From NCBI GenBank assembly GCA_050291365.1, contig JBNKJS010000004.1, positions 1-64,000 on the forward strand: 64,000 bases of DNA. The letters run 5' to 3'. Position numbers and translations under genes: made by a program. Shown here piece after piece: positions 7,358-15,104 of the stretch. How positions within the stretch are numbered: position 1 is the stretch's first letter; each line of letters begins with the position of its first letter. The notes beneath the pieces are model-generated. The model saw only the letters and a program-made list of their open reading frames with translations, did not search any database and was not told where the DNA came from. The stretch comes from JAAGZL01 sp050291365. GTDB lineage: Bacteria > Pseudomonadota > Gammaproteobacteria > Chromatiales > Chromatiaceae.

Positions 7358-7888
7358 ATGATCATTCGTATTGCATCAAACCAAGATCGCGATCATATTA
7401 AAGAGATACATCTGTGCGCCTTCCCTGAAGAGGAAGGAGAGATTATCTCCAAGCTCGCCATTGATCTTCTCTCTGAAAAAACCACACCTCAAACAATATC
7501 CTTAGTAGCAGAAGTTGAAGGGTCTATTGTTGGTCACATAGTTTTCAGTCCTGTGACGATTGATAATAGTGATGATTTTCAGGGCTATATTTTAGCACCA
7601 CTTGGAGTGAAGCCAGATTTCCAAAAGCGTGGGATTGGATCAAAACTCATCGAATATGGCTTGCATATGTTATCAACTGCCGGGGTCCATATAGTCTTCG
7701 TTTATGGAGACCCCAAATATTATGGCAAGTTTGGCTTCAGCGCTGACACCGCGCATCCGTACTCTACTCCGTACAAACTTGAATACCCTTTCGGCTGGCA
7801 AGCCATTACTCTAAACAAATGTGATTATAAAAAAACTCCAGCGTCAATATCATGCGTCGCCCCATTGTGCGATCAGCAATTATGGTGA
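7358..7888 (+). CDS. GNAT-family N-acetyltransferase (YhbS/COG3153 type)
   Basis: This 176-residue protein has the GNAT fold: an N-terminal strand Met-Ile-Ile-Arg-Ile-Ala, a central strand ending Ala-Pro-Leu-Gly-Val, then the acetyl-CoA loop Gln-Lys-Arg-Gly-Ile-Gly-Ser (motif A) near residue 87. The later Val-Tyr-Gly-Asp-Pro-Lys-Tyr-Tyr-Gly-Lys-Phe-Gly-Phe motif is typical of the YhbS subgroup. The acceptor cannot be told from the sequence. It appears to be a single gene, convergent with the hydrolase that ends at 7907. Confidence 0.85.
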   Translation: MIIRIASNQDRDHIKEIHLCAFPEEEGEIISKLAIDLLSEKTTPQTISLVAEVEGSIVGHIVFSPVTIDNSDDFQGYILAPLGVKPDFQKRGIGSKLIEYGLHMLSTAGVHIVFVYGDPKYYGKFGFSADTAHPYSTPYKLEYPFGWQAITLNKCDYKKTPASISCVAPLCDQQLW

Positions 7889-7906
7889 TCAACTAGCTAA
7901 AGCTCC

Positions 7907-8779
7907 CTACTTCACCCCAAACCCAGCCACAATCTCATCCAGGGCCTTATTGAACTCATCTGGCTTAACCTGCGCCACAAAATGACCAACCTTGGGAATC
8001 AACACCACGCTCTCATGCAGAGGCTTTTCATCTCCCTTGGGTGCTCCATTAATATTGCGCAGTCTCTTGCCATACTTTTGCAAAATGCCAGGACTGTTTT
8101 TAGCGCTCCATCTGAATATATCGTACATAGCGCTTACTCCCATCTCAGGGTCGGCGCTGGCAAACTCCTTCACCAGTGATTCCACCACAGCCTGATCGGC
8201 ATCAGGGACAAACATGGAGCGAACCATATTTTCAGAAGTGCCTGTGAAATCATCCTTAAAGGGTTTTACAAACTCCTCTATCTTCTCTTCGGATTTTGGA
8301 TATACAAACGGGGTATAAAAGGTATCCACCCCCACTACACCTATCACACTCTCCCCGAGAATATTTGCTGCCTCGATCGATACCGGACCACCCATGGAGT
8401 GGCCAACGAGTATAACCTTGTCTGCACCTACTGCATTTACCACAGCTGCTACATCCTGGCCAAAGGCGGACATGGTGTACTCTTTGCGATTGCTGGTGGA
8501 TAAGCCGTGTCCGGCCAGGTCCAGCCACACTACCCTGTGGTTTTTGGCGAAGTACTCTATTTGAGGTTTCCAGAATCCATGATTACAGGTCCAGCAGTGC
8601 ACAAAAACGATAGTCACATCTCCCTTTCCCTGTACGCCATAATTGATACTGCTACCATCTGCGGACTTAACAGATGAGCCGCTTGCCTTCTCTAGTGCTG
8701 AAACAGAACTAACGCCTAATACAAAAAAGAGTAGGAATATGCTTACTAAGGTAGTCAGTGACTTCTTTTGAAATCTCAT
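7907..8779 (-). CDS. exported alpha/beta hydrolase
   Basis: The start at 8779 is preceded by AAGGAG at 7 bases spacing; a longer frame from 8884 has no such site. The 290-residue protein opens with a signal peptide (hydrophobic core about 10-25, cleavage near Val-Ser-Ala). The nucleophile elbow Gly-His-Ser-Met-Gly-Gly and the catalytic His in Val-Gly-His-Phe near the C-terminus are present. Where many relatives have His-Gly for the oxyanion hole this protein has His-Cys-Trp-Thr-Cys-Asn-His-Gly, with two closely spaced cysteines. It is probably a periplasmic esterase or lipase-like enzyme; the substrate is unknown. Confidence 0.85.
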   Translation of the reverse strand: MRFQKKSLTTLVSIFLLFFVLGVSSVSALEKASGSSVKSADGSSINYGVQGKGDVTIVFVHCWTCNHGFWKPQIEYFAKNHRVVWLDLAGHGLSTSNRKEYTMSAFGQDVAAVVNAVGADKVILVGHSMGGPVSIEAANILGESVIGVVGVDTFYTPFVYPKSEEKIEEFVKPFKDDFTGTSENMVRSMFVPDADQAVVESLVKEFASADPEMGVSAMYDIFRWSAKNSPGILQKYGKRLRNINGAPKGDEKPLHESVVLIPKVGHFVAQVKPDEFNKALDEIVAGFGVK

Positions 8780-9036
8780 TGCTTGCTCCTTGTGATGGTG
8801 AGATCGGTGACACCGCATCTTGCGGCCGGTTTGTATACTGTGTGAATTATATCCGACAACTAGGCCGCATAATACCTGCCACATTCAACCATTGTGCCTA
8901 GTTAGGCATGACCACTCGCAAATGATTTTTAGTCTATTATTATTGTGAACACGGAGTTGTACACGAACGTGGCTCTTCTATAGTTTGACCATCAACAAAG
9001 AGACAGCTGTAGTTATCTTTACCGGATACAAATTGC

Positions 9037-9462
9037 ATGAACCCCAGAACCACCCTGGTTGAAAATGAGTTTGCCTGTATGTGGTACTACCCTGACGACC
9101 GCATAATCTATCACCAGATACTCCAGCCAATTGCAGGCGAACCATTCCGCAATCTGTTATTAACCGGTTTACGAGCTCTCAAGGAACATGGCGCACAGAA
9201 GTGGCTTTCTGATGATCGCCTTAATTCAATACTCTCGGCCGAAGATAGCGCATGGTCACAGGAGTACTGGCTGCCACTTGCCGCTAAAGCCGGTTGGAAA
9301 CAGTGGGCACTGCTACCACCAGTCAAAGCACGTGGCCAGGTAAATATGAAACGATTGTCGGGTCACATTGCGGAACGATATAGGGTAAACATACAGTTTT
9401 TCTCCAACCCTGACGAGGCATGGCAATGGCTGGCGCCTCAGAGTGAAGAGAAAACTCCTTAG
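9037..9462 (+). CDS. conserved protein, possible SpoIIAA/STAS-like fold
   Basis: This 141-residue protein has no signal peptide or membrane segment. It is rich in Trp (Met-Trp-Tyr-Tyr, Lys-Trp-Leu-Ser-Asp-Asp, Glu-Tyr-Trp-Leu-Pro, Lys-Gln-Trp-Ala). The order (N-terminal strands with Tyr-Pro-Asp-Asp-Arg-Ile-Ile-Tyr-His, a central Lys-Trp-Leu-Ser-Asp-Asp-Arg strand, then a Trp-Ala-Leu-Leu-Pro-Pro strand) resembles SpoIIAA-like proteins in which a short strand is followed by an acidic turn. That assignment is by eye and tentative. The Fur-family gene starts 120 bases downstream, with a palindrome in between. Confidence 0.6.
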   Translation: MNPRTTLVENEFACMWYYPDDRIIYHQILQPIAGEPFRNLLLTGLRALKEHGAQKWLSDDRLNSILSAEDSAWSQEYWLPLAAKAGWKQWALLPPVKARGQVNMKRLSGHIAERYRVNIQFFSNPDEAWQWLAPQSEEKTP

Positions 9463-9552
9463 AAATTGGTGAGTTATGTGCATATACCAAGCAGCAAATA
9501 CCGGCAATATATTAGGCATTTCCAATTCTTATGCTAAGTTTAAAGCTGGCTA

Positions 9553-9574
9553 GGAACTGATAAATATCAGTTCC
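9553..9574. promoter_or_regulatory. perfect 22-base palindrome before the Fur-family gene
   Basis: GGAACTGATA-AA-TATCAGTTCC has perfect 10-base arms and a 2-base centre, ending 8 bases before the GTG start at 9583. Fur-family repressors bind near-perfect inverted repeats of about this size and often control their own genes, so this is a strong candidate autoregulatory operator. No T-run follows, which argues against a terminator. Confidence 0.55.
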
Positions 9575-9582
9575 CATAAGAG

Positions 9583-10038
9583 GTGATCCAACCTATAATC
9601 ACAATTGTGAATACTAAAAAAACTCACCAACACAGCGATTATGCCTCTTTCTTGAAAAACCATGGTGTCTATCCGACATCACAGCGTTTGGCGATTGCCG
9701 GTGTTGTGTTCGAGCGCAATCAACATCTCACCGCCGACGAGATCTACGATCGTGTGAAGATTGTAGCCAATGTATCGAGAGCCACCGTATACAACACCAT
9801 GGGATTGTTCTCAGAACAGGGACTGGTGCGTGAGATCAAGGCCGATTCCAGCAGAACCTTCTACGACTCCAACACCAGCCGTCATCACCACTTCTTCAAT
9901 ATCGACACCGGGGAACTCAGCGATTTCGATCCCGGGGTATTTTCTGTACCCCCCCCGGATGCACTACCCAATGGAACAGAACTACACAGTATTGATGTGG
10001 TGGTGCGGGTAAAAAATATGCCAGAACCTCGTTTCTAA
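9583..10038 (+). CDS. Fur-family metalloregulator (Irr/PerR-like)
   Basis: This product of about 151 residues has the Fur winged helix: Pro-Thr-Ser-Gln-Arg-Leu-Ala-Ile near residue 31, Leu-Thr-Ala-Asp-Glu-Ile-Tyr-Asp, and the recognition helix Ser-Arg-Ala-Thr-Val-Tyr-Asn-Thr. Its metal or haem region has a cluster of three histidines (Arg-His-His-His-Phe-Phe). The Cys-x-x-Cys zinc pairs of classical Fur/PerR are absent, which recalls Irr-type members that sense haem or iron. The start is uncertain: GTG 9583 is used, GTG 9607 is possible, and neither has a strong ribosome-binding site. Confidence 0.85.
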   Translation: MIQPIITIVNTKKTHQHSDYASFLKNHGVYPTSQRLAIAGVVFERNQHLTADEIYDRVKIVANVSRATVYNTMGLFSEQGLVREIKADSSRTFYDSNTSRHHHFFNIDTGELSDFDPGVFSVPPPDALPNGTELHSIDVVVRVKNMPEPRF

Positions 10039-10113
10039 ATCTCTCCACACTCTCTTCAATTACACATTATTTATCGGTAATTGGGGCTGAGCGCTCCAAA
10101 CAAATTGTCCAAT

Positions 10114-11505
10114 CTAGATTTCAATCTCGTCCGGCTCCTCTGCCCCCCCAAGCCGAACTAAATTCAGAAAGGCATCAACTACATCCGGATCCCACTGTCC
10201 TGAATTACGCTCCTTTTCCAAAATATCTAACGCCCGATCAACAGACATACCCTTGCGGTATACCCGATCCCCAGTCATAGCATCCCAAGTATCGGCAATA
10301 GACACAATCCTGGCTAATATTGGGATCTCTTCCCCTTTTATACCATCGGGATAACCACATCCATCCCACCGTTCATGATGCCAGGATGCAATCTCACGGT
10401 GACGATTAAAACGACGCAACGGCCGCATAATTTTCGCTGTCATCTCCGGATGACTGCGCATAGAAACAAACTCTTCCTCAGTCAGTTTTTCTGGCTTGTT
10501 CAAAATGGCGTCAGGGATAGCGATCTTTCCAAGATCATGCATTAAAGCACCCTGTTTCAGTATCTCAATCTCCTCCTCCGGTAACCCCATGTGCATAGCT
10601 AAACGCACAGACCAGCGAGCAACCCTGGTAGAGTGTCCAGCGGTGTATGGGTCCTTGGCTTCCAGCGCCTTAGCGAGGGATTGCATGACCTGGATGTATG
10701 CCGCTTCCTGCTCTTCTATCAACCGCTGGATGCCGTCTGCCATAGTATTAACCGCGCGTCCCAATTGCGCCAGTTCACCGTGCCCTCTAACCTGAAGCCG
10801 GCCGCTTAAGTCACCCTCTGCAATGCGGTGGGACATCTCCCCAATCTCCAGGACAGGACTTAACAACCCACGGTGCACCACCAGCCAGAGAAACGCCATC
10901 ATGATAATACCTGCTACTGCAGAAACAGCTATTGTTCGAAGTTCATATGCATCATCAAGCTGTTGGATTCTCTTCTGGGTAAGTTCAAGATCCACTTCCA
11001 CCTCAATAGCACCAACCACCTTCTCTGCGATATGGAGTGGAATCAACACCTCAACTACCGGAATCTCGCGTCCTCGTGCAACATCCATTTTCCACTCTAT
11101 CTCATGTCCCAGATAGCTTCTATTCTTCCCCAGGACATCTTCAGTATAACCATGTATTTTCTTTCGTTTCTTTTTATCACTGCTGGTATCTGCCAGAATA
11201 TTTCCTTCATTATCGAAGATATATAGCCGGAACACCGTAAATTCCATCTCATCTATGTGATTTGACGACCTCTCGATCAAAGCTTGGAGAACTTCTTGGT
11301 TAAACGGATCTGGAAGCGCTGTAATTTCACGCTCCATGCCATACAGAAGCACCAACGCTTGTTTCTTTACCTGGTCTAAAAGCGTGTTTTCGATCAACTC
11401 TTCCTGAGTTCTAAGCACAAACAGTGAGTATACAACCAGCCCGATTGCTATTAGACCAATAATTTTCTGCGAAAGTGTAAACACAGTTCTCCCGGTAGTA
11501 ATCAT
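10114..11505 (-). CDS. membrane HD-GYP c-di-GMP phosphodiesterase with HAMP domain
   Basis: This 463-residue protein has a transmembrane helix at about 13-30, a periplasmic sensor at about 31-188, a second helix at about 191-211, a HAMP domain at about 212-265 and an HD-GYP domain to about 450. The catalytic motifs are intact: His323-Asp324 in His-Asp-Leu-Gly-Lys, and His-His-Glu-Arg-Trp-Asp-Gly-Cys-Gly-Tyr-Pro-Asp-Gly at 376-388. HD-GYP proteins hydrolyse c-di-GMP, here probably in response to a periplasmic signal. The gene stands alone, downstream of the M48 operon on the same strand but separated by 136 bases that contain palindromes at 11557-11576. The other c-di-GMP proteins in the window are the PilZ protein at 25243 and the GGDEF-EAL protein at 59546. 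Confidence 0.92.
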   Translation of the reverse strand: MITTGRTVFTLSQKIIGLIAIGLVVYSLFVLRTQEELIENTLLDQVKKQALVLLYGMEREITALPDPFNQEVLQALIERSSNHIDEMEFTVFRLYIFDNEGNILADTSSDKKKRKKIHGYTEDVLGKNRSYLGHEIEWKMDVARGREIPVVEVLIPLHIAEKVVGAIEVEVDLELTQKRIQQLDDAYELRTIAVSAVAGIIMMAFLWLVVHRGLLSPVLEIGEMSHRIAEGDLSGRLQVRGHGELAQLGRAVNTMADGIQRLIEEQEAAYIQVMQSLAKALEAKDPYTAGHSTRVARWSVRLAMHMGLPEEEIEILKQGALMHDLGKIAIPDAILNKPEKLTEEEFVSMRSHPEMTAKIMRPLRRFNRHREIASWHHERWDGCGYPDGIKGEEIPILARIVSIADTWDAMTGDRVYRKGMSVDRALDILEKERNSGQWDPDVVDAFLNLVRLGGAEEPDEIEI

Positions 11506-11556
11506 TAACCATTACCATATACCCAAAGTCATGGTCTTTTTACTAACTAAGCTGGT

Positions 11557-11576
11557 CCATATGGAACTAATTCCAT
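11557..11576. promoter_or_regulatory. overlapping palindromes upstream of the HD-GYP gene
   Basis: TCCATATGGA (11557-11566) overlaps ATGGAA-CTAA-TTCCAT (11561-11576), about 55 bases before the HD-GYP start. Both are perfect. This could be an operator, but the arms are short and chance is possible. Confidence 0.25.
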
Positions 11577-11641
11577 TTCACTATTCGGCGCTGCTATATC
11601 AAACTTACTCTAGTCTGCTTAATTAATTTCTAGTGTAATGA

Positions 11642-12502
11642 TTATTCTTCTCCTGTATCGTCCTCCTTCTCTGTTTTCTTTAGCCATTGGGCAAATTTGG
11701 TTGGTAAGGGTGTACGTTTTCCATCCAGGATCCAACTGTTCCTTTTCGCCATATTTTGCATAGTTGCAATACGTATATCATCCAGGGGATGGGAACTGAA
11801 TATTGCCGGTTGTTGGCTCATGCCCTCTTTATGCATCACTTCTGCAATCAGTCCGAACAGATCGGAGGCGCCCCCCACATGTCCATACATATCGGCTATC
11901 ACCGCAAATGCCTCTACATCTGCCTCTGTCTCCATCTCTCGTGAAAAGTGCAGGATGGTAAATATGCCGGCACTACCCAGTATACTTGCATCCGTATTCC
12001 CCAAAAGTATTGCCAAACCTGCCTGAACAGTGACTGATCTACCAAAACTCACGATTGGATCTCGATGCTTGATATGGGCCATCTCATGGGCAATCAACAT
12101 AGCCAGGGCATCCTCGCTGGGCAGTAGTTCTAGCAGCCCCCTAAACAGAATGATGTTGCCGCCAAGAGTAGCAAAACCGTTTATGGTTTCACCCGATGAG
12201 TAACGCAGGTTTATCTTGAACTCATCCTCAAGCTGCATGGAGTTGGCAACACGATCACTGATTGAATCGAGGTATTGTTCCAGCTCACTTCTTTCTTTAG
12301 TGTCTTCAACAATACCTTGAGTCCACTCTTTTTCCATCTCAAATGGAATCAGCCTGGCTACAGTTCCGCCGAAATAACTGAGTAGCAGTGCAATCAGCAC
12401 AATCACGGCAACAGCGCCAGCTGTCAGGATGAAAAACTCCTTTAGCGGATGCTCTTTAGATGTATTGATCCCCTCAGGGATCTTGGGATTGCTATACTGC
12501 AT
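11642..12502 (-). CDS. membrane-anchored M48-family metallopeptidase
   Basis: This 286-residue protein has one transmembrane segment at about 24-44. An M48 peptidase domain follows with the zinc motif His139-Glu-Met-Ala-His143 and the third ligand in Glu-Thr-Glu-Ala-Asp (about 191-195). Leu-Ile-Ala-His-Glu-Met-Ala-His-Ile and Leu-Glu-Leu-Leu-Pro-Ser-Glu-Asp are typical. Related proteins (HtpX, LoiP, BepA) take part in envelope protein quality control. It is the last gene of a three-gene operon, 6 bases after the second YbjQ-like gene. The coupling suggests the YbjQ-like proteins work with the protease, which is inference. Confidence 0.88.
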   Translation of the reverse strand: MQYSNPKIPEGINTSKEHPLKEFFILTAGAVAVIVLIALLLSYFGGTVARLIPFEMEKEWTQGIVEDTKERSELEQYLDSISDRVANSMQLEDEFKINLRYSSGETINGFATLGGNIILFRGLLELLPSEDALAMLIAHEMAHIKHRDPIVSFGRSVTVQAGLAILLGNTDASILGSAGIFTILHFSREMETEADVEAFAVIADMYGHVGGASDLFGLIAEVMHKEGMSQQPAIFSSHPLDDIRIATMQNMAKRNSWILDGKRTPLPTKFAQWLKKTEKEDDTGEE

Positions 12503-12508
12503 AGGTTT

Positions 12509-12961
12509 TTATGCGGTTTTATTTTTTATTAGCGCTGTTCCATAGGCCAACACCTCTACAGAGCCAATAGTGTTCTTTACACCTTTAGAGATGGAGGCGG
12601 TCTCATACTTCACATTGAATACCATCTTGGCATCTAATTTCCGCGCATCTTCTTTCATACGCAACAGTGCCTCTCTACGCGCTCTATCTATGAGGGTCTC
12701 ATAAGAAACAACTCTGCCACCAAACAGGTTACGCAGGGTAGCCAGGAAACGTTTGAAATAATCGATAGAGATCACCACACTTCCCATCACCAGTTCCTGC
12801 TGATAAACCTTACCTACAGGCGGGAAACGGCTGGCAATAGCGGGCAGTGAATTCAACTCCTCTTCCCGTTCGAGAATACTTTTATAGTGTTTAGATTCGG
12901 CCCATTTGCCAAATCCATAACCCAGGGAAAGTAATATAAGAAAGATTATTAGATCGTACAT
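12509..12961 (-). CDS. YbjQ (UPF0145)-like protein with N-terminal membrane helix
   Basis: This 150-residue protein begins with a hydrophobic helix (residues 4-17). Its C-terminal 90 residues match the YbjQ/UPF0145 pattern: Asn-Leu-Phe-Gly-Gly-Arg, a Tyr-Glu-Thr-Leu-Ile-x2-Ala-Arg-Arg-Glu-Ala helix, Met-Val-Phe-Asn-Val-Lys-Tyr-Glu-Thr and Val-Leu-Ala-Tyr-Gly-Thr-Ala. Standard YbjQ proteins are about 105 residues, soluble and pentameric; the added anchor and linker are unusual. It sits 3 bases after the gene for a standard-length YbjQ protein, so the two may assemble together. Confidence 0.8.
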   Translation of the reverse strand: MYDLIIFLILLSLGYGFGKWAESKHYKSILEREEELNSLPAIASRFPPVGKVYQQELVMGSVVISIDYFKRFLATLRNLFGGRVVSYETLIDRARREALLRMKEDARKLDAKMVFNVKYETASISKGVKNTIGSVEVLAYGTALIKNKTA

Positions 12962-12964
12962 GGT

Positions 12965-13279
12965 CTACTCCATTACTACGGCAGTACCATACACATAGAT
13001 CTCAGCCGCCCCTTGAGCAATGCTAGAGGTGGAAAAACGCACATTTAGGATAGCGTTACCCCCTACGGATTCAGCCTGCTGCCGCAATCTATCCATTGCC
13101 TCTTCACGGGACTCCTGCAGCAACTCGGTATAACCCTTTAGTTCGCCCCCAAACAGGTTTTTAAGGCCAGCCATAATATCTCTACCAACATGCTTAGCCC
13201 GGACAGAACTACCCTGAACCAGGCCCAGGTGCTTCACCACCCTTTTGCCTGGAACAATCTCAAGATTGGTGATCAACAT
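12965..13279 (-). CDS. YbjQ (UPF0145) family protein
   Basis: The start at 13279 is preceded by GGAG at 7 bases spacing; an upstream in-frame start at 13309 lacks one. The 104-residue product has the UPF0145 order: an opening strand with Val-Pro-Gly-Lys-Arg-Val, then Gly-Leu-Val-Gln-Gly-Ser, Asn-Leu-Phe-Gly-Gly-Glu-Leu-Lys-Gly-Tyr, a helix with Ala-Met-Asp-Arg-Leu, and Gly-Asn-Ala-Ile-Leu-Asn-Val-Arg-Phe. The family is named heavy-metal-binding but its role is unsettled. It is the first gene of the YbjQ-YbjQ-M48 operon. Confidence 0.82.
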   Translation of the reverse strand: MLITNLEIVPGKRVVKHLGLVQGSSVRAKHVGRDIMAGLKNLFGGELKGYTELLQESREEAMDRLRQQAESVGGNAILNVRFSTSSIAQGAAEIYVYGTAVVME

Positions 13280-13674
13280 TACACTTCTCCATTGCTTATT
13301 GTTATTCATAATATACCTGATTCCATTCTCAACCTATACCAAGATAGGTGTCAACTGGGGATGTGTAATAATGTGTTCTACTACTTTGAGCCTACATGCT
13401 CAAAATGTAGGAAAAGCCTGGCAAAGCAGACCTGTAGTAAGATATTTTTGTTGATGACCAGGTTGTATTTTTGATAGAGCAAGAGCAACTGCCTTCCCCA
13501 TTGATTACAAAACTGGTTATACGTGAACCACGTTAAATGCCAAAGGTACTAACCCATTTTCCAGCAGAAATGTAAGAAACCATTGCTCTTTGACGAGGTT
13601 TTTTTGGTCAGATCACTTATTAGAAGTCTTTGTCAAACTGGGGGAGGATCAGTATGTCCCCTATTACTTTGAAT
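13280..13674. other. intergenic region before the YbjQ operon
   Basis: No gene was found. A perfect inverted repeat TTTGAGC-CTACAT-GCTCAAA lies at 13385-13404, about 106 bases before the YbjQ operon start, and is a possible operator. A G-rich stretch near 13640 precedes the stop of the next gene. Nothing else stood out. Confidence 0.4.
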
Positions 13675-14472
13675 TCATAATTGGCCTGTTTCCAACCACA
13701 AACCTACGGTATACCCCATTTCCCGGCTGTGCAGCCAGCCGTGAACGGCTGAGCTCCTGATGTGACCAGGAACCTTCATTTCATAATTTTCATACAAAAT
13801 CGCGGCATTCGGGTCTTGGTCAATGAACGACACCTCCGGGACTTCGTAAGCCCATCCGCTTGGAGTAGCCAGTTTATCAGCAAGCTTTCCGACAACCGGG
13901 TCTCGTGTTGAATACATATTAGCTATGCGCCCAAACCGCTCTGGCTGCAATTGATATAAGTACTTCTTACCAACCAACTCCGATCGCAAATCAAATGATC
14001 CCTTTTGGCGATACTCGTTGGTGACAAAATGTGGACAAGCGAGAAATACTGCACGATCAATATGCACACGAGAGTTGAGTTTTGGGCTTGCACTGGCTTG
14101 CTTAACCACATTGCAACCGTGGCTATGGGCAATAATTCTGATTGGTTCATCAGTGAGATCGCGTATCACGTTCAAGTATCTTGCAAATTCAGTTGCTGCA
14201 AGTTTTCTCGAAATGGCATTAATATCACCAGACCAGAAAAAATGACCTTTCTTTTGAGAAATTTGACCGATTCTACCTGTCCAAACGCTCCGCTTTGGAT
14301 TGAGTTCTTCTATCTCACTTACAGGAATACCTCGAACCCGCCATATATCGTCTTGTCCGGTAGCGTTTATCATCGCAGCTGACAGACTTTTACAGAATCC
14401 ATTTTCGTGCCAGGAATTCCAGTACCAATCATCTGTGGGAGCAAACGTTCCATGAACTATTATTGTGGTCAT
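13675..14472 (-). CDS. lipase-like alpha/beta hydrolase
   Basis: The ATG at 14472 has GGGAGG at 5 bases spacing; a GTG at 14478 overlaps that site and is unlikely. The 265-residue protein opens with Ile-Ile-Val-His-Gly-Thr-Phe, the oxyanion-hole strand of alpha/beta hydrolases. It has the nucleophile elbow Ala-His-Ser-His-Gly near residue 115. A later Asp-Pro-Val-Val-Gly and Ala-Val-His-Gly-Trp-Leu-His supply candidate acid and histidine residues. There is no signal peptide, so it is probably cytoplasmic. It stands alone at the edge of a repeat-rich region, which hints that it belongs to accessory DNA. Substrate unknown. Confidence 0.75.
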   Translation of the reverse strand: MTTIIVHGTFAPTDDWYWNSWHENGFCKSLSAAMINATGQDDIWRVRGIPVSEIEELNPKRSVWTGRIGQISQKKGHFFWSGDINAISRKLAATEFARYLNVIRDLTDEPIRIIAHSHGCNVVKQASASPKLNSRVHIDRAVFLACPHFVTNEYRQKGSFDLRSELVGKKYLYQLQPERFGRIANMYSTRDPVVGKLADKLATPSGWAYEVPEVSFIDQDPNAAILYENYEMKVPGHIRSSAVHGWLHSREMGYTVGLWLETGQL

Positions 14473-14532
14473 CTTCACCTCCCACTCTCATACTCATAAA
14501 AAAGAAGAAAAAAGAAAAGGACACCCATAAAA

Positions 14533-14632
14533 AGAAAAGGACACCCATGATTTAATATTTTATACCCTACAACTACCAACAGGTCACCACTAGGTGCTAG
14601 ATGAATTCGATCCCTGTTCATTCAAAAGAGGG
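14533..14632. repeat. interspersed repeat, copy A
   Basis: Starting with AAAAGGACACCCATGATT, this segment of about 90-100 bases recurs at 14871-14961 with most bases identical. Both copies contain ATATTTTATACC-like and TACAACT-CCAACAG blocks and end with TTCGATCCCTGTTCATT. A further partial GGACACCCAT lies just before it at 14519-14528. It looks like a decayed mobile or REP-type element. Confidence 0.6.
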
Positions 14633-14870
14633 AGTTGAATCAAGAAAAATATGATGACATATCACGGTTCAGCGGAATAAAAGCGTGACCCAGCCAACCC
14701 AAGTCTGCTCAGGCGAGTAATCATCCAACAAAACAGGATTTACCGGTCTAGGCCGGTCGATAGAGCCGCTGTGCTTCCCCGATTCCCTTGATGAAACAGC
14801 GGCCCAGAGAGGTTGCAGCTTGTCTGATCTGGTCGACGTGTCCAAACATGATTGGCTTCTCTGTGGAAAA

Positions 14871-14961
14871 GGAAAAGGACACCCATGATTTAGTATTTTA
14901 TACCATACAACTTCCAACAGATCGCCACTAAGTAGCTTCGATCCCTGTTCATTTAGAAGAG
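14871..14961. repeat. interspersed repeat, copy B
   Basis: This is the second copy of the repeat at 14533, in the same orientation about 340 bases away. It directly abuts an Rhs coding fragment, whose frame runs into it. The motif GGACACCCATGATT occurs a third time inverted at 15073-15086, on the other side of the Rhs fragment, so the fragment is bracketed by inverted copies of that motif. Confidence 0.6.
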
Positions 14962-15070
14962 TGATATGGGTACGGTTGCCGTTATCATCATAGGTGTAGG
15001 TTGTGGTGATGCCACCGCTTGTCTCGGATATCAACCTTCCCGCCAGATCGTAGTTGTAGGTTGATGTCAA
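14962..15070 (-). pseudogene. Rhs/YD-repeat protein fragment
   Basis: About 36 codons on the minus strand encode two YD repeats: Tyr-Asn-Tyr-Asp-Leu-Ala-Gly-Arg-Leu and Thr-Tyr-Thr-Tyr-Asp-Asp-Asn-Gly-Asn-Arg. These are diagnostic of Rhs/YD-repeat proteins, which are normally over 1000 residues long. The frame then runs into repeat copy B and non-Rhs sequence. There is no ribosome-binding site and no upstream Rhs sequence, so this is a remnant. Confidence 0.75.
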
Positions 15071-15104
15071 TGAATCATGGGTGTCCTATCTTTTTTGTTT
15101 CTGG

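Noticed and set aside
14669..15070. A 133-codon minus-strand frame as an intact gene
   Set aside because: Only the first 36 codons are Rhs-like; the rest reads through an interspersed repeat, and there is no ribosome-binding site.
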